Positions 55,763 to 64,000 of a DNA stretch of 64,000 nucleotides are shown in pieces. Source of the DNA: Termitomyces sp. T153 (taxonomy: Eukaryota; Basidiomycota; Agaricomycetes; Agaricales; Lyophyllaceae). The DNA lies in contig JACKQL020000003.1 of NCBI GenBank assembly GCA_018296165.2, forward strand, positions 1,488,001 to 1,552,000. Reading direction: 5' to 3'. The notes beneath the pieces are model-generated. The model was given only the letters and a program-made list of their open reading frames with translations. It had not been told where the DNA came from and searched no databases. The position numbers and the translations under genes are program-made. The first letter of the stretch is position 1. Each line of letters opens with the position of its first letter.

Positions 55763-56010
55763 ATCAGATGAAGAGACCGATCTTTCTTCTTAATGAAAAA
55801 GACTGGGGAGGCCATTGGGAACTTAAAGGGTCATATCCTCCCAGAGCTAAGATTCTCCTGGAGAAACACATCCAACTCATCCTGTTCACAGGGTGCAAGT
55901 GGATAGACCTTGCAGCTAGAGGGTTCTGCATCTGATATCAGCTCAATTGCATGATCCCACTGCTTGACTCTGAAAGTGAATCAAATGATGCCTTGGAGAA
56001 TACATTCTCA
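55763..56010 (-). pseudogene. Gypsy-2 reverse transcriptase, N-terminal part
   Basis: Resumes after the insertion with the equivalent of the ASPVFFIKKK block and the upstream linker of gypsy-1 (positions 15900-16090). Confidence 0.7.
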
Positions 56011-56629
56011 AAATCATGGAGGTGATCAGGAACCATGCTAAAAAAGGGCTTGTGCTAGGAATTTGCCACAAACACCTCAGCAAGACATTGAGAAGTGGTC
56101 TGACTGGCCCAGATTTCTACCACTGTAAGAGGGGAGCAGAGAGTCATGGCATAAATCATATCACCTACTTCAATAGTTTCATCTGGAAACTCAGAATTCA
56201 GAGCACTGGCAGATTCTCTTTTGCATTCATCTTCCTCCTAAGATTCACACCCAACATCTTGGACATCCTCATAGAGGGCCTCTCTATAAGGGAATGCCAG
56301 AGGTGGGGGATCCAGGAGGTCAAGGTCAGCAAAAGGAAAATGCTTAGCATGACAGGCATGCATAGCAGCATGCTCACAAACTGAACCTTTGCTCTGTGCT
56401 CCTTGCAGGCTTTTTTGGCACAAGCCATGCAATGACAAGAGCAGCAACACACCTTTACTTTGCCCTTAGTCTAGTCAATCTCAGGGTTATGTTCACATAA
56501 CCAGGTAAACTCCAAGATCATGTCTTGCTTCTCCAAACTAGTGACAGCAAAAGCAGCTCACTCCAAGTGGTCTTGGTAACAAAGGACCAGGTCCACCACA
56601 GAACAAATAGAGCCAGCTTCATTGATCAT
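56011..56629 (-). pseudogene. Gypsy-2 linker and C-terminal half of protease
   Basis: Contains the His/Cys-rich block MCCCSCHCMACAKKACKEH also present in gypsy-1 (16409-16603), and the end of the retropepsin domain near 56460-56629. Interrupted by the solo LTR on its 5' side. Confidence 0.6.
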
Positions 56630-57796
56630 TGTCAGGTTCCGCTGACCCCAGGGGCTCAGCTGCACTGGGCGAGTCCTTACTAGGCGGGCGTGATTCCCCT
56701 GCATTGGTAACCGAACACTCGAAGACGTTCTGGGTCCGGGTGGGTTGCGCGGGTAGTTGGGGAGATGTGATCCAGACAGATCCGGGAAGGTCCAGAGAAG
56801 TCAGATTGTGGGGAAACGAGACGGTCTCGGCGGGGTTCAGGCAGAAGGCCGTACGGGAGATTTGCGGAAGCAAGGGAGTAGGTGGCTGTGTGATCAATGG
56901 GGACGGAGCCGGGGTTTGATGGGAGATCATTTGGAGCTGATGGAGTCCGGGACCGAGCAAAGAGTGAGGTTCGGACCTGGTAAAGGAGTGTCGGGGTTCG
57001 TAATCGTAATCGCGGAGTTTGTGAGGTCGTTAGGGTTGATGAAGACTTGGGCACAATGATTGGACGGAGTCACCGAGACAGCGTCAGACAAAATGGGATG
57101 GTGTTGATATGGGACAAGAGTAGATTCGAATAGAGATACGAAACGATAACGAGAACGATAACGAAATGGAGACAAGACAAGACCGGGAGACTGAGATAAG
57201 ACCGGGAGACTGAGATAAGACCGGGAGACTGAGATAAGACCGGGAGACTGAGATAAGAAAACGAAACACGAGACACGAAACAATCAGACCATAGGTAGCG
57301 TTAAGCAATATCAAGACTAGAGTACGAAGAGCTACTTGATGACTTATATACTGACTACCGGAGGACTTCGGGGTACGTCGGCTGTGGCGGCGGGGCTTGG
57401 CGGGGCTTGACGGAGTGGGCGGGTGTCAGTTGTGATCAAAGATCGTGCCGTGCTGATACGTTGATGGGATCATTGGAGAACGCGGGTTGCCCCGAGGTTG
57501 TCGTGATACTCCGGAATAGGTCGGAGGAAGCAGGGTGTTGAGTTAATGATGGGTGGCGAAGATCGGGAATAGCGGGGGTGGTTCTTGGGGTTCGGGAAGC
57601 CCAGGGTAAGTGTCAGTGGCTGCGGGGCAGGCACCAAAGTTGGCCAGGGGGCCGTCGGAGTTAGCCGGGGAGGCGTCGGAGTTAGCCGAAGTAGGCGCGG
57701 GGCATGGGCGGAAGTTCGGCGGAGCGTTGGGGGTCCTTTTGGGGGTTCGGGGGTTTGATGGACAATGTGCGGGGTTTTGGGGAACGGGTCGTGACA
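56630..57796. mobile_element. Solo LTR, copy 3 (1167 bp), youngest
   Basis: Begins TGTCAGGTTCCGC, ends GGTCGTGACA, with a perfect target duplication ATCAT (56625-56629 and 57797-57801). It is rich in CpG, in sharp contrast to the CpG-poor gypsy-2 on both sides, so it inserted late. The 19-bp repeat has four clean units near 57180-57255. Same family as 11225-12430 and 36679-37856. Confidence 0.9.
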
Positions 57797-57960
57797 ATCA
57801 TGCCATCAACATTGTACACAGGGATAAGATGAGAGAGGAGGTAAGTGGTGAGACAATGTTGTTGCACATAGTCTGTGTCAAGGAAGGGGCCCATTGCCCC
57901 ACTGTGAAGTAGGGCAACCACACTTTGAGTCTGCTGGGTATCCATCTGGGGTATCTGTCA
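57797..57960 (-). pseudogene. Gypsy-2 protease, N-terminal half
   Basis: The frame reads TQQTQSVVALLHSGAMGPFL, the retropepsin active site with Asp replaced by His (normally LLDSGA), then LIPVYNVDGM at the insertion point. The catalytic residue is lost. Confidence 0.75.
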
Positions 57961-57973
57961 TGTCAATTTCTTC

Positions 57974-59590
57974 TTATAGCCTCAGGGAGTTAGCAGAAGG
58001 GGTGGAAGCAACAATGTAGTAATAAGAGAGATGGCATTCCCATGCAGGAATCTGAAGGCATGGATTAGGAGGGGTATTCCCAGTGGAGACTTTAGCTGGG
58101 GATGAGGTTTGTATGTCTGAGAAGGGGCTTATTATTTCAGGTGTAGTATTGAGGGCAGCAACAGATATATTTAATTTTACAGACAGGAGAGTGAAATGAT
58201 TAGCACTAGGCAACAGGGTGTACAGGTCATCTATTGATTCCAACTCTACAGGCACAACCTCTGATACATTGGCCACCTCAGTGGAGACTGCTATAGGCAT
58301 GTTGGGAGAGGGGGCTCCTGTTGCATCCCATGCTGCCAGGAGTTGGATGAGCAGCTCTTCTTGCTCCAATGTGGACAGGTAATGAATGCACTTACAGCCC
58401 TTCAGGACAGTAACAGGCAAAGTGGCCAGCCTTTCTGCAGTATCAACACAACAGAGGAGTAGAGGATTGTTGTTAGGCATTGACATCCATAGGGACTCCC
58501 TGGGGTAGGGAGCATATAAGGGCTGGTAGAGGGGCATGGAAGGAAGTGACATGAGATGGAACAGAAAGGGTTGCACCTGCTTGTGGGGCCACTGGAGCAT
58601 GCATGAAAGGGGGAACTTGGGAGGCAAACCTACCATGAGTAAAGGAAGCATGTGGGGTGGCCATAGGGTGCTGGGTCCATTGCAGCTTCATCAATTGCCA
58701 CTGCTCACATGCCACCTTGTACCAGGTGTCAACATGCTTATCATCTGAGTGCCCTCAGCCATACTGTTGATACAATCCATGAGAGAGAGGTGGAGTCCAT
58801 TGTGGAAGGTTAGGCAAAGCTGTGGACCATCTGGATATCCAGTCTGCTTAACTAACACATAGAATGAGTCAATGTACTCATCTAGTAACTGCTTCCCTTA
58901 ACCATACTAGTTTTGGTCTCAAAGGAAAAGAGCTGCAATCTTGGCAGGGTCAAGGAGAAAGAACTCAGCTCAAAACTCTTTCTCAAACTTCATCCAGCTA
59001 GAGAAACTCTTAACTCCTCCAAGGCATTGGAAGATGTGCAATGCATAGGTCAAAGCTTAGCCCACCTTCATGTAGGACAGAATCCAGACAGTTTTCAGGG
59101 CATCTGAGGCAAAAACTTCACTGCTCAACTGGATATAAGTGATGCAGGAGTGGAGGAAACATTCTCCAACCTTGTGGTCCTCATTAAATATGTCAGGGAG
59201 CACAGAGTGAGGAAGTTTGGAGTGGGAAGCTGGAAACTCCAGGTTAGGTGCAGAAGAGAACCTTCCTACAGCTGCTGGGGGCCCAGGAAGAGGAGTAGGA
59301 GCAAGAGAGAGACATTCCAGAAGGGCCTAGAGGAAGTGGGTCAGAGTTTCAGTGGTTTGATGTAGTTCAATGAGTTTGGCAGTGTGGGAGGTAAGAGAAG
59401 CTTGGGTAAGTTCAGCTTGTGTCTTTAGGGGCAACAGGCAACTCCAGGCATTGTCCTGGGGGCTCAAAGCATCAGGGGGAGGTGCTGGATGGGTTGGTTT
59501 GGTCATACAAAGAGCACAGGGGGTAGCAAGACACTGGTGGGGAAGAGACCTTTTGAAAAACCAAACAGAAAACTCAGGCAATCAAAAAGG
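57974..59590 (-). pseudogene. Gypsy-2 Gag
   Basis: Several frames match the family Gag: at the C-terminal side ASLPSMPLYQPLYAPYPRES, a degenerate knuckle region, YLSTLEQEELLIQLLAAWD, then a polar linker with NHFTLLSVKLNISVAAL. At the N-terminal side is a coiled-coil-like stretch LTQASLTSHTAKLIELHQ. The start is near 59590, just inside the primer site. Confidence 0.75.
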
Positions 59591-59611
59591 AGGCTCCAAG
59601 ACTGTATCTAT

Positions 59612-59622
59612 AGACTTGTTCT
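59612..59622 (-). promoter_or_regulatory. Gypsy-2 self-complementary primer-binding site
   Basis: Minus strand AGAACAAGTCT, two bases from the LTR edge. The complementary site inside the adjoining LTR (about 59751-59761) matches at 10 of 11 positions; that in the 3' LTR also differs at one position. Confidence 0.6.
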
Positions 59623-59624
59623 GC

Positions 59625-60034
59625 TGTAAGGGCAACCTCTGGAGGCTGTGGCTCAATTACACAACTGGCAGAAGGAAATTCAAAGTCTATTCAGCATTTA
59701 CAAGAAGTGCTAGAGTTCTAGCTACTTACCTGGCAGAGGGAGATCCAAAGAGAACAAGTTTAAGGATGCCAATGCCAATGTCCAGAAAATTCACTCTAGA
59801 GTTTCTGGAAAGAACACTCAACAACAACTAAATCTGGAGTTCAATAAAAAATCATAAATCCATTGTAAATGGCCTTCATCTCCAGACTCCCAGCACATGA
59901 ACACATACAAATATAACCAAAAAATAGCCCTTGGCCAAAAGTACTTGTGGCTTGAAGATGGGAGGTCTACAATGAGCAGCAGGCTCAGAATAGAGGAAAC
60001 AGTCTGGGGATCCAGCCACAGTGGTCTCTTGACA
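59625..60034 (-). repeat. Gypsy-2 5' LTR (410 bp)
   Basis: Plus-strand edges TGTAAGGGCAACC and TCTCTTGACA. Full-length match with 50836-51243. Confidence 0.85.
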
Positions 60035-60035
60035 A

Positions 60036-60403
60036 TGTCAGGGGACTTCCATTTCCAATCTCCACAACTTGTTCCAGCATCTCCACAGCTTGTTTGACAC
60101 CCCTGGGGCTTGTTCAAGAACCCCAGAGATCTCTGGAGACCTGTGGAACTTTTCAAATTACCTCACTGATCATTTTTCTAGGGTTAGGGCTAGCTCCAGC
60201 CTTCTGTACAGTTCTTCCCATGCCTCTGCTGCCTGCTGATGTGCCACACCAAGCTGTGGGGATCCTTAGACTTGTTCTTTTGGGATTCCTTTCTGCTAGG
60301 TGATTAGTTATTGCTTGCATCTTCATCTACTTGCTAATATACTTTGGATTCCCCTCTGCTAGCTGCATGACTTAGATTTGCCACCCTGAAGGTTGCCCTT
60401 ACA
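60036..60403 (+). repeat. Gypsy-3 5' LTR (368 bp)
   Basis: Edges TGTCAGGGGACTT and TTGCCCTTACA. The R-U5 part (from AGACTTGTTCT at 60268) resembles the other LTRs; the U3 part differs from gypsy-1 and gypsy-2. Confidence 0.75.
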
Positions 60404-60405
60404 GC

Positions 60406-60416
60406 AGAACAAGTCT
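60406..60416 (+). promoter_or_regulatory. Gypsy-3 self-complementary primer-binding site
   Basis: AGAACAAGTCT, two bases after the LTR, is a perfect 11-nt complement of AGACTTGTTCT at 60268-60278 in the LTR. The distance from that site to the LTR end is 136 nt. Confidence 0.65.
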
Positions 60417-60510
60417 CCTAAAACTGGTCTGGAGGCCCCTCATAGCTGCAGGAAACCTCCAAGCCACTATCTATTCCTTCTCCACTAGGACTAAGCACTG
60501 CAGAGTTCTA

Positions 60511-61720
60511 TGTCTCAGCCTGCCAACCCAGACACCCCTGCAGATGCTCTGGCCCCACAGGATGAAGCCTGGACCCACCTGCTACACCTAGAAAACCAGG
60601 TGCAACTCATGCAATCATCTCTTACCCACCATACAACCAAATTCTCCACCCTCTGTCAAACCACAGATCTTATCTCCTAATTAATTACTCCAGGCACTGC
60701 TCAAGCACCTGCCCCCTACCTCTGCACCTCCCCTGGTCATGGAACCTACCTCAACTGCTTCTGTATCTGTCTCTGCAGCTCTGATGACTCTATAACCACA
60801 GATTCTGTGCCCTGCACTTCCAGACACATATAATGGTGCTTGCTCCAGCAGAGAACATTTGCTCCAGTCCTGCCTTGCCTACATCCACCTCAGCAGAAAC
60901 ACCTTTGACTCAGACACATTGAAAATAGCCTGGGTACTGTCATACATAAAAGCCAGACATGCCTCCACCTATGCATTGCAAGTGTTCTGTTGCCCCAGAG
61001 GTGTGGGAAGTTTCCTGGACTGGGCTGCCTTTGAGAAGGACTTCTAGGCAGAGTTTTTTCTGCTCAATCCTGCCAAAACTGCTACCTTAACACTACATAA
61101 CCAGGAGCAATATGGGCAAGGGAAGCAAATCCTGGATGAGTACATCAACTCCTTCTAGGCACTGGTCAAGCAAGCCACCTACCCCAATGGCCTTCAGTTA
61201 TGCCTCATATTCTAGGATGGCCTACACCCCATGCTGGTAGAATGTATCAACAATCTTGCAGAGGGCTGCTCCAATGACAAAAGGATTGCTCTGTAGTATG
61301 AGGTAGCCCAGGATCAGTGGCAACCTATGGAGATTCAATGGGAGCTCTGCCACATGCACTTCATGTTGCACCCTGCACTAATCACTAGCCCCCAATACTC
61401 CATGCCTGCTTGCCCAGTGCCTGCCTCCACTCCCACCATCCCCATGCTGCACCCCTTGCCACCAGGCATTCCCATGGACATGGATGCAGCCCGACAGCTC
61501 CACACTGCACTGTTACTGTGTCAGAGATGCAAGAAGCCTGGGAACTTCACACAACACTGCCTCTTGGGTCTGAAAGTGTGTTACCTCTCCACTATAGAGC
61601 AGGAGGAACTCCTCCTGCAATTTCTGGCTGCAAAGGATGCTGCTGGAGCTCTGTCGCCAGACAAGCTGATGCCAGAGTTGACTTGCATGTCACCTCTGGA
61701 ACTGGAGGAGGATTTTTAGT
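60511..61720 (+). pseudogene. Gypsy-3 Gag
   Basis: The start is near MSQPANPDTPADALAPQDE. Blocks follow the family order: LLQSCLAYIHLSRNTFDSD, SYIKARHASTYALQVFCC, YGQGKQILDEYINSF, LQLCLIF, then a zinc knuckle CQRCKKPGNFTQHC in which the His position is Asn, and KVCYLSTIEQEELLLQFLAA. At least five stops interrupt it, several clearly CAG-to-TAG. Confidence 0.8.
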
Positions 61721-61949
61721 CAAGTGGCAGATGAGGTATATGCCTCCATTGCTGGGTACTGACAGGTTCTCATGTCTATTGTTAGAAAATGAAATTGCTT
61801 TTCTCAATGCCCCTCATTCTGAGACATAAGAACCTCAATATTCCCCTCTAGATGTACAAATATCAATTCTGGAGCCTCTGCCAAGTCCTCCAACACCAGC
61901 TAAGGTCTGCTGGCACTGCCCCACCTGGGCATGCCAAATGCCCTGGCAG

Positions 61950-62214
61950 TACATAATGGCTTCAAGCCTGTCCACCAACTCCCTGCACCTTGACATGGAG
62001 ATAAAGACTACAGACACCCAGCAAACCTGCAGAGTCACTGCTCTCCTAAATAGTGGAGTGATAGGACTGTTCTTGGACTTGGGGTTTGTCACACACCATG
62101 GCCTGACCATACAGCCACTCTCTAAGCCCATTTCAGTCTTCAATATTGACAGAACACCTAATGAAGCAGGTGCCATCAGCTCCATAGTCAACCTCATTCT
62201 CCATTATCAAAACC
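61950..62214 (+). pseudogene. Gypsy-3 protease start
   Basis: The frame reads TQQTCRVTALLNSGVIGLFL, the retropepsin active site with Asp now Asn, and continues to NEAGAISSIVNLILHYQN, where the Ngaro element cuts it. Confidence 0.8.
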
Positions 62215-62550
62215 TGGATTGGGCAAGGGTGAGGTGGTAGTTGCCCAGGGTTAATTCGGGCAATTAGCCACTTACCGACCTACCTTATCTTTTCATCTTT
62301 CTATCTCTTATCTCATTCATCTCTTTATTCCTTTCACCTCTTTGGCCTCTGGCCACTTGCTTTGTACTCCCCATTGTCTCCTCTTACTTATTAACCCGCA
62401 AGCGCAGCCAGTGAGACTCGTCGTCTCACACTGCACTTGCGGGTATGTCCTTCTTATTATCATTATGTTGTCTCACACTGCGCTCGCAGATTCACCGATT
62501 AGACTTGAAATCTTTACGTAGATCGTATCGTTCACATTTAATCTAATCCC

Positions 62551-63093
62551 TTGCACATACAGTGCATGAGCACGTCCTCAAGAGACTCTACCACATTACC
62601 ACCTTGCGCCTCCAATGGCCGTTTCTTGAGAGTAACACCCTCTCCCACACCTGAACCTCGCATCATGGACCCTTCACCTGCCGTGTTGGTTGATGACTTC
62701 AATGCATTAAACACAACCATATCCGAACTTGGTACCCTCGTCAGGGAAATGGTCACCAGGATGAACACAAACGGAGGCTCAGCGGTCCCGGTGCAGGGTC
62801 CTCAAACATCAGCAGAGTTCATACCTCCCATCTCGGCAGTGGCAGCTAACGGTACATCCATTGTTACCCCCACTTCCCTTCGCACATGCTTCCCCGACAT
62901 CGAGGTGGCAGTAATCATGGCAATCATCACGCATGAGTTTAAGGCAGCCAATCCCCTGTGTCTGCTCGCCCGGGCCTTCTCCAACACAACAACTCTACTA
63001 TTCCTGGTTTTCTCCCTCTGGCTCTCCTTGTTCTTGGTCTTCCCACCCCTCCGATCCGCCCAAACACAGCTCCTCACACCAACACCCCACTAG
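62551..63093 (+). CDS. Ngaro Gag-like ORF
   Basis: An open frame of 180 codons, with MDPSPAVLVDDFNALNTTIS and the block RTCFPDIEVAVIMAIITHEF shared with the first element. After EFKAANP the homology to the first element (DLHKLNPTNCDKEMAYMFN ...) is lost, which suggests an internal deletion and frame change. The ATG at 62664 is another possible start. No zinc finger is seen. Confidence 0.55.
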   Translation: MHIQCMSTSSRDSTTLPPCASNGRFLRVTPSPTPEPRIMDPSPAVLVDDFNALNTTISELGTLVREMVTRMNTNGGSAVPVQGPQTSAEFIPPISAVAANGTSIVTPTSLRTCFPDIEVAVIMAIITHEFKAANPLCLLARAFSNTTTLLFLVFSLWLSLFLVFPPLRSAQTQLLTPTPH

Positions 63094-64000
63094 CGGACAC
63101 ATCACACCTCCCTCATGTCACTTCCACCCTTAAGGAGGAAGCATGGTCGCACTACTTAAAAGATTACCCTGATCGAATGCTTGTATCTACAATTGTTCAA
63201 ATAATATGTCATGGTGCCAGCATTGGTTTCTCAGGCAACCGATCTAAGTCTCAGGACTGCACTAACCTCAAATCCACGATCCTCGACCCTTCCATAACAA
63301 ACTCCATCACCGCCAACATAGCAGCCCACGTTGCCAATGGGCACACTCGTGGCCCTTTTCCTACGCCTCCGTTCATCAATTTCCATGCATCTCCTCTGGG
63401 AGCAGTGTCACATAAGCGATCCGACAAAATACACCGCATTCACCATCTCTCATGGCCTGACGGGATGTCAGTCAACAATGGCATCTCCAACAAGGAGGCA
63501 ACCATTGAGTACGATATGATCAATTGGGCAATCGCCGATCTCATAGCATCAGGACCCGGGTCCCTGATGATCAAGCTAGATCTGGAGTCTGCATTTTGTC
63601 ACATTCCAGTACACGTCGAGGACTGGCCCCTGCTAGGCTTCACATGGCTGGGTGAGTTCTACCACGACATCGTTCTGGGCTTTGGCTGCCGCTCTGCACC
63701 TTACATCTTTAATCTCTTTGCTGAGGCCCTGCACTGGATCTTGCAGAATAATATTCCAGCACGCATACAACACTACCTGGACAATTTTCTGTCAATCTTC
63801 TCAGCCGTCACACCACTCCATTCCGTCCAACAGTCTCTCTTGTGGGCACTTGATCTTGGTTCACAACTCGGGCTGTCTTTTCAGCCATCTAAAATTGTCG
63901 GGCCAGCAACTACAATCGAATTCTTGGGGCTCGAACTCGACTTGATCACAATGGAGGTATGCCTCCCAAAGGACAAGCTCACTTATCTTGCGCAGCTCCT
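62952..64000 (+). CDS. Ngaro reverse transcriptase (partial, open to window end)
   Basis: In another frame than the Gag ORF, a Pro-rich lead (GLPTPPIRPNTAPHTNTP) enters a continuous frame to the last base. RT blocks in order: EEAWSHYLKDYPDRML, LMIKLDLESAFCHIPVHVED, GFTWLGEFYHDIVLGFGCRS, the active-site box QHYLDNFLSIF, and IEFLGLELDLITMEVCLP. These match DIRS/Ngaro reverse transcriptases. The active site is YLDN: the last aspartate (normally YxDD) is Asn. RNase H and recombinase would follow beyond 64000. The start codon is uncertain; expression by frameshift from Gag is possible. Confidence 0.8.

Larger units (their letters stand above)
50836..60034 (-). mobile_element. Gypsy-2: Ty3/gypsy chromovirus with two nested insertions
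   Basis: Minus-strand order: 5' LTR (59625-60034), primer site, Gag, protease, RT, RNase H, integrase, chromodomain, polypurine tract, 3' LTR (50836-51243). It is closely related to gypsy-1 in coding parts, with a different U3. A solo LTR (56630-57796) splits the protease and a 1.58-kb element (54182-55762) splits the RT. Flanks AGGTG and ATGTC do not form a clear target duplication. All domains are broken and CpG-poor. Confidence 0.85.
60036..62214 (+). mobile_element. Gypsy-3: 5' part of a chromovirus, truncated by a Ngaro element
   Basis: A plus-strand LTR (60036-60403) is followed by primer site, Gag and the protease start, after which a Ngaro-type element begins near 62215. Its LTR starts one base after the end of the gypsy-2 5' LTR, so the two elements stand head to head. 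Stops are common and many are TAG where CAG would be expected. Confidence 0.8.
62215..64000 (+). mobile_element. Second Ngaro-type element, 5' part (runs off the window)
   Basis: Starts TGGATTGGGCAAGGGTGAGG, matching the left end of the Ngaro element at 8247, with the same GGGCAA/TTGCCC hairpin. A 5' repeat region to about 62540 is followed by Gag and reverse-transcriptase frames. CpG content is high, so it is younger than the gypsy-3 Gag it interrupts. The right half lies outside the window. Confidence 0.8.

Overview
The window looks like a transposon-dense accessory region of a filamentous basidiomycete (Agaricomycetes-type) nuclear genome. Three points support this: protein genes cut by many 50-60 bp GT-AG introns, KDZ-type DNA transposons with CxC cysteine clusters, and sushi/Tf1-like chromoviruses together with Ngaro-type (DIRS-order) tyrosine-recombinase retroelements. 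I cannot name a species. Only three host genes are well supported, all nine-exon aquaglyceroporin-like MIP channels. Almost everything else is nested, decaying mobile DNA.

Layout. 1-2160 is mostly CpG-poor non-coding sequence with a MITE-like arm and a short tandem repeat. 2165-4310 carries aquaglyceroporin copy A (+) and 4870-6220 carries its diverged paralogue B (+). 6960-7300 is a copia RNase H scrap. 8042-18842 is a minus-strand gypsy chromovirus (gypsy-1). Its 3' LTR was invaded by a Ngaro-type element (8247-12995), which was itself invaded by a solo LTR (11225-12430). 18862-20830 holds a decayed cysteine-cluster/coiled-coil gene followed by tRNA-like repeats. 20990-31870 is a large KDZ transposon region with a divergent companion gene. 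32105-34460 is an inverted partial copy of the same unit. 35026-41709 is a full copia element (minus) split by another solo LTR. 41760-42960 is a third partial copy of the KDZ companion gene. 43300-45455 is an inverted duplicate of the aquaglyceroporin A region, with an intact gene A' (minus). 46756-47110 is a Helitron/PIF1-like helicase scrap. 47127-49520 is a second KDZ tail with a longer tRNA-like array. 49521-50835 is a gypsy gag fragment, 50836-60034 a second full chromovirus (gypsy-2, minus) carrying two insertions, 60036-62214 the 5' part of a third (gypsy-3, plus), and 62215-64000 the 5' part of a second Ngaro element cut by the window end.

How it fits together. CpG content is a patchwork. 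Aquaporin genes, the solo LTRs at 11225 and 56630, and the last Ngaro element keep CpG. The KDZ, copia and gypsy bodies have almost none and show CpG-to-TpG/CpA changes in catalytic codons, for example YLDD to YLNN in both gypsy reverse transcriptases. This agrees with methylation-linked deamination and gives a relative age for the nesting. The most notable observations are: (i) the 43-kb-span inverted duplication of an aquaglyceroporin gene in which one copy has lost its pore arginine by a CpG transition; (ii) 11-nt matches between the predicted primer-binding site and an internal LTR site in three gypsy elements, as in Tf1 self-priming; (iii) a cleanly resolved Ngaro split-direct-repeat structure; and (iv) tandem arrays of tRNA-like (Pol III A/B box) units in the tails of KDZ elements. 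All coordinates of decayed domains are approximate, read by eye from translated fragments.
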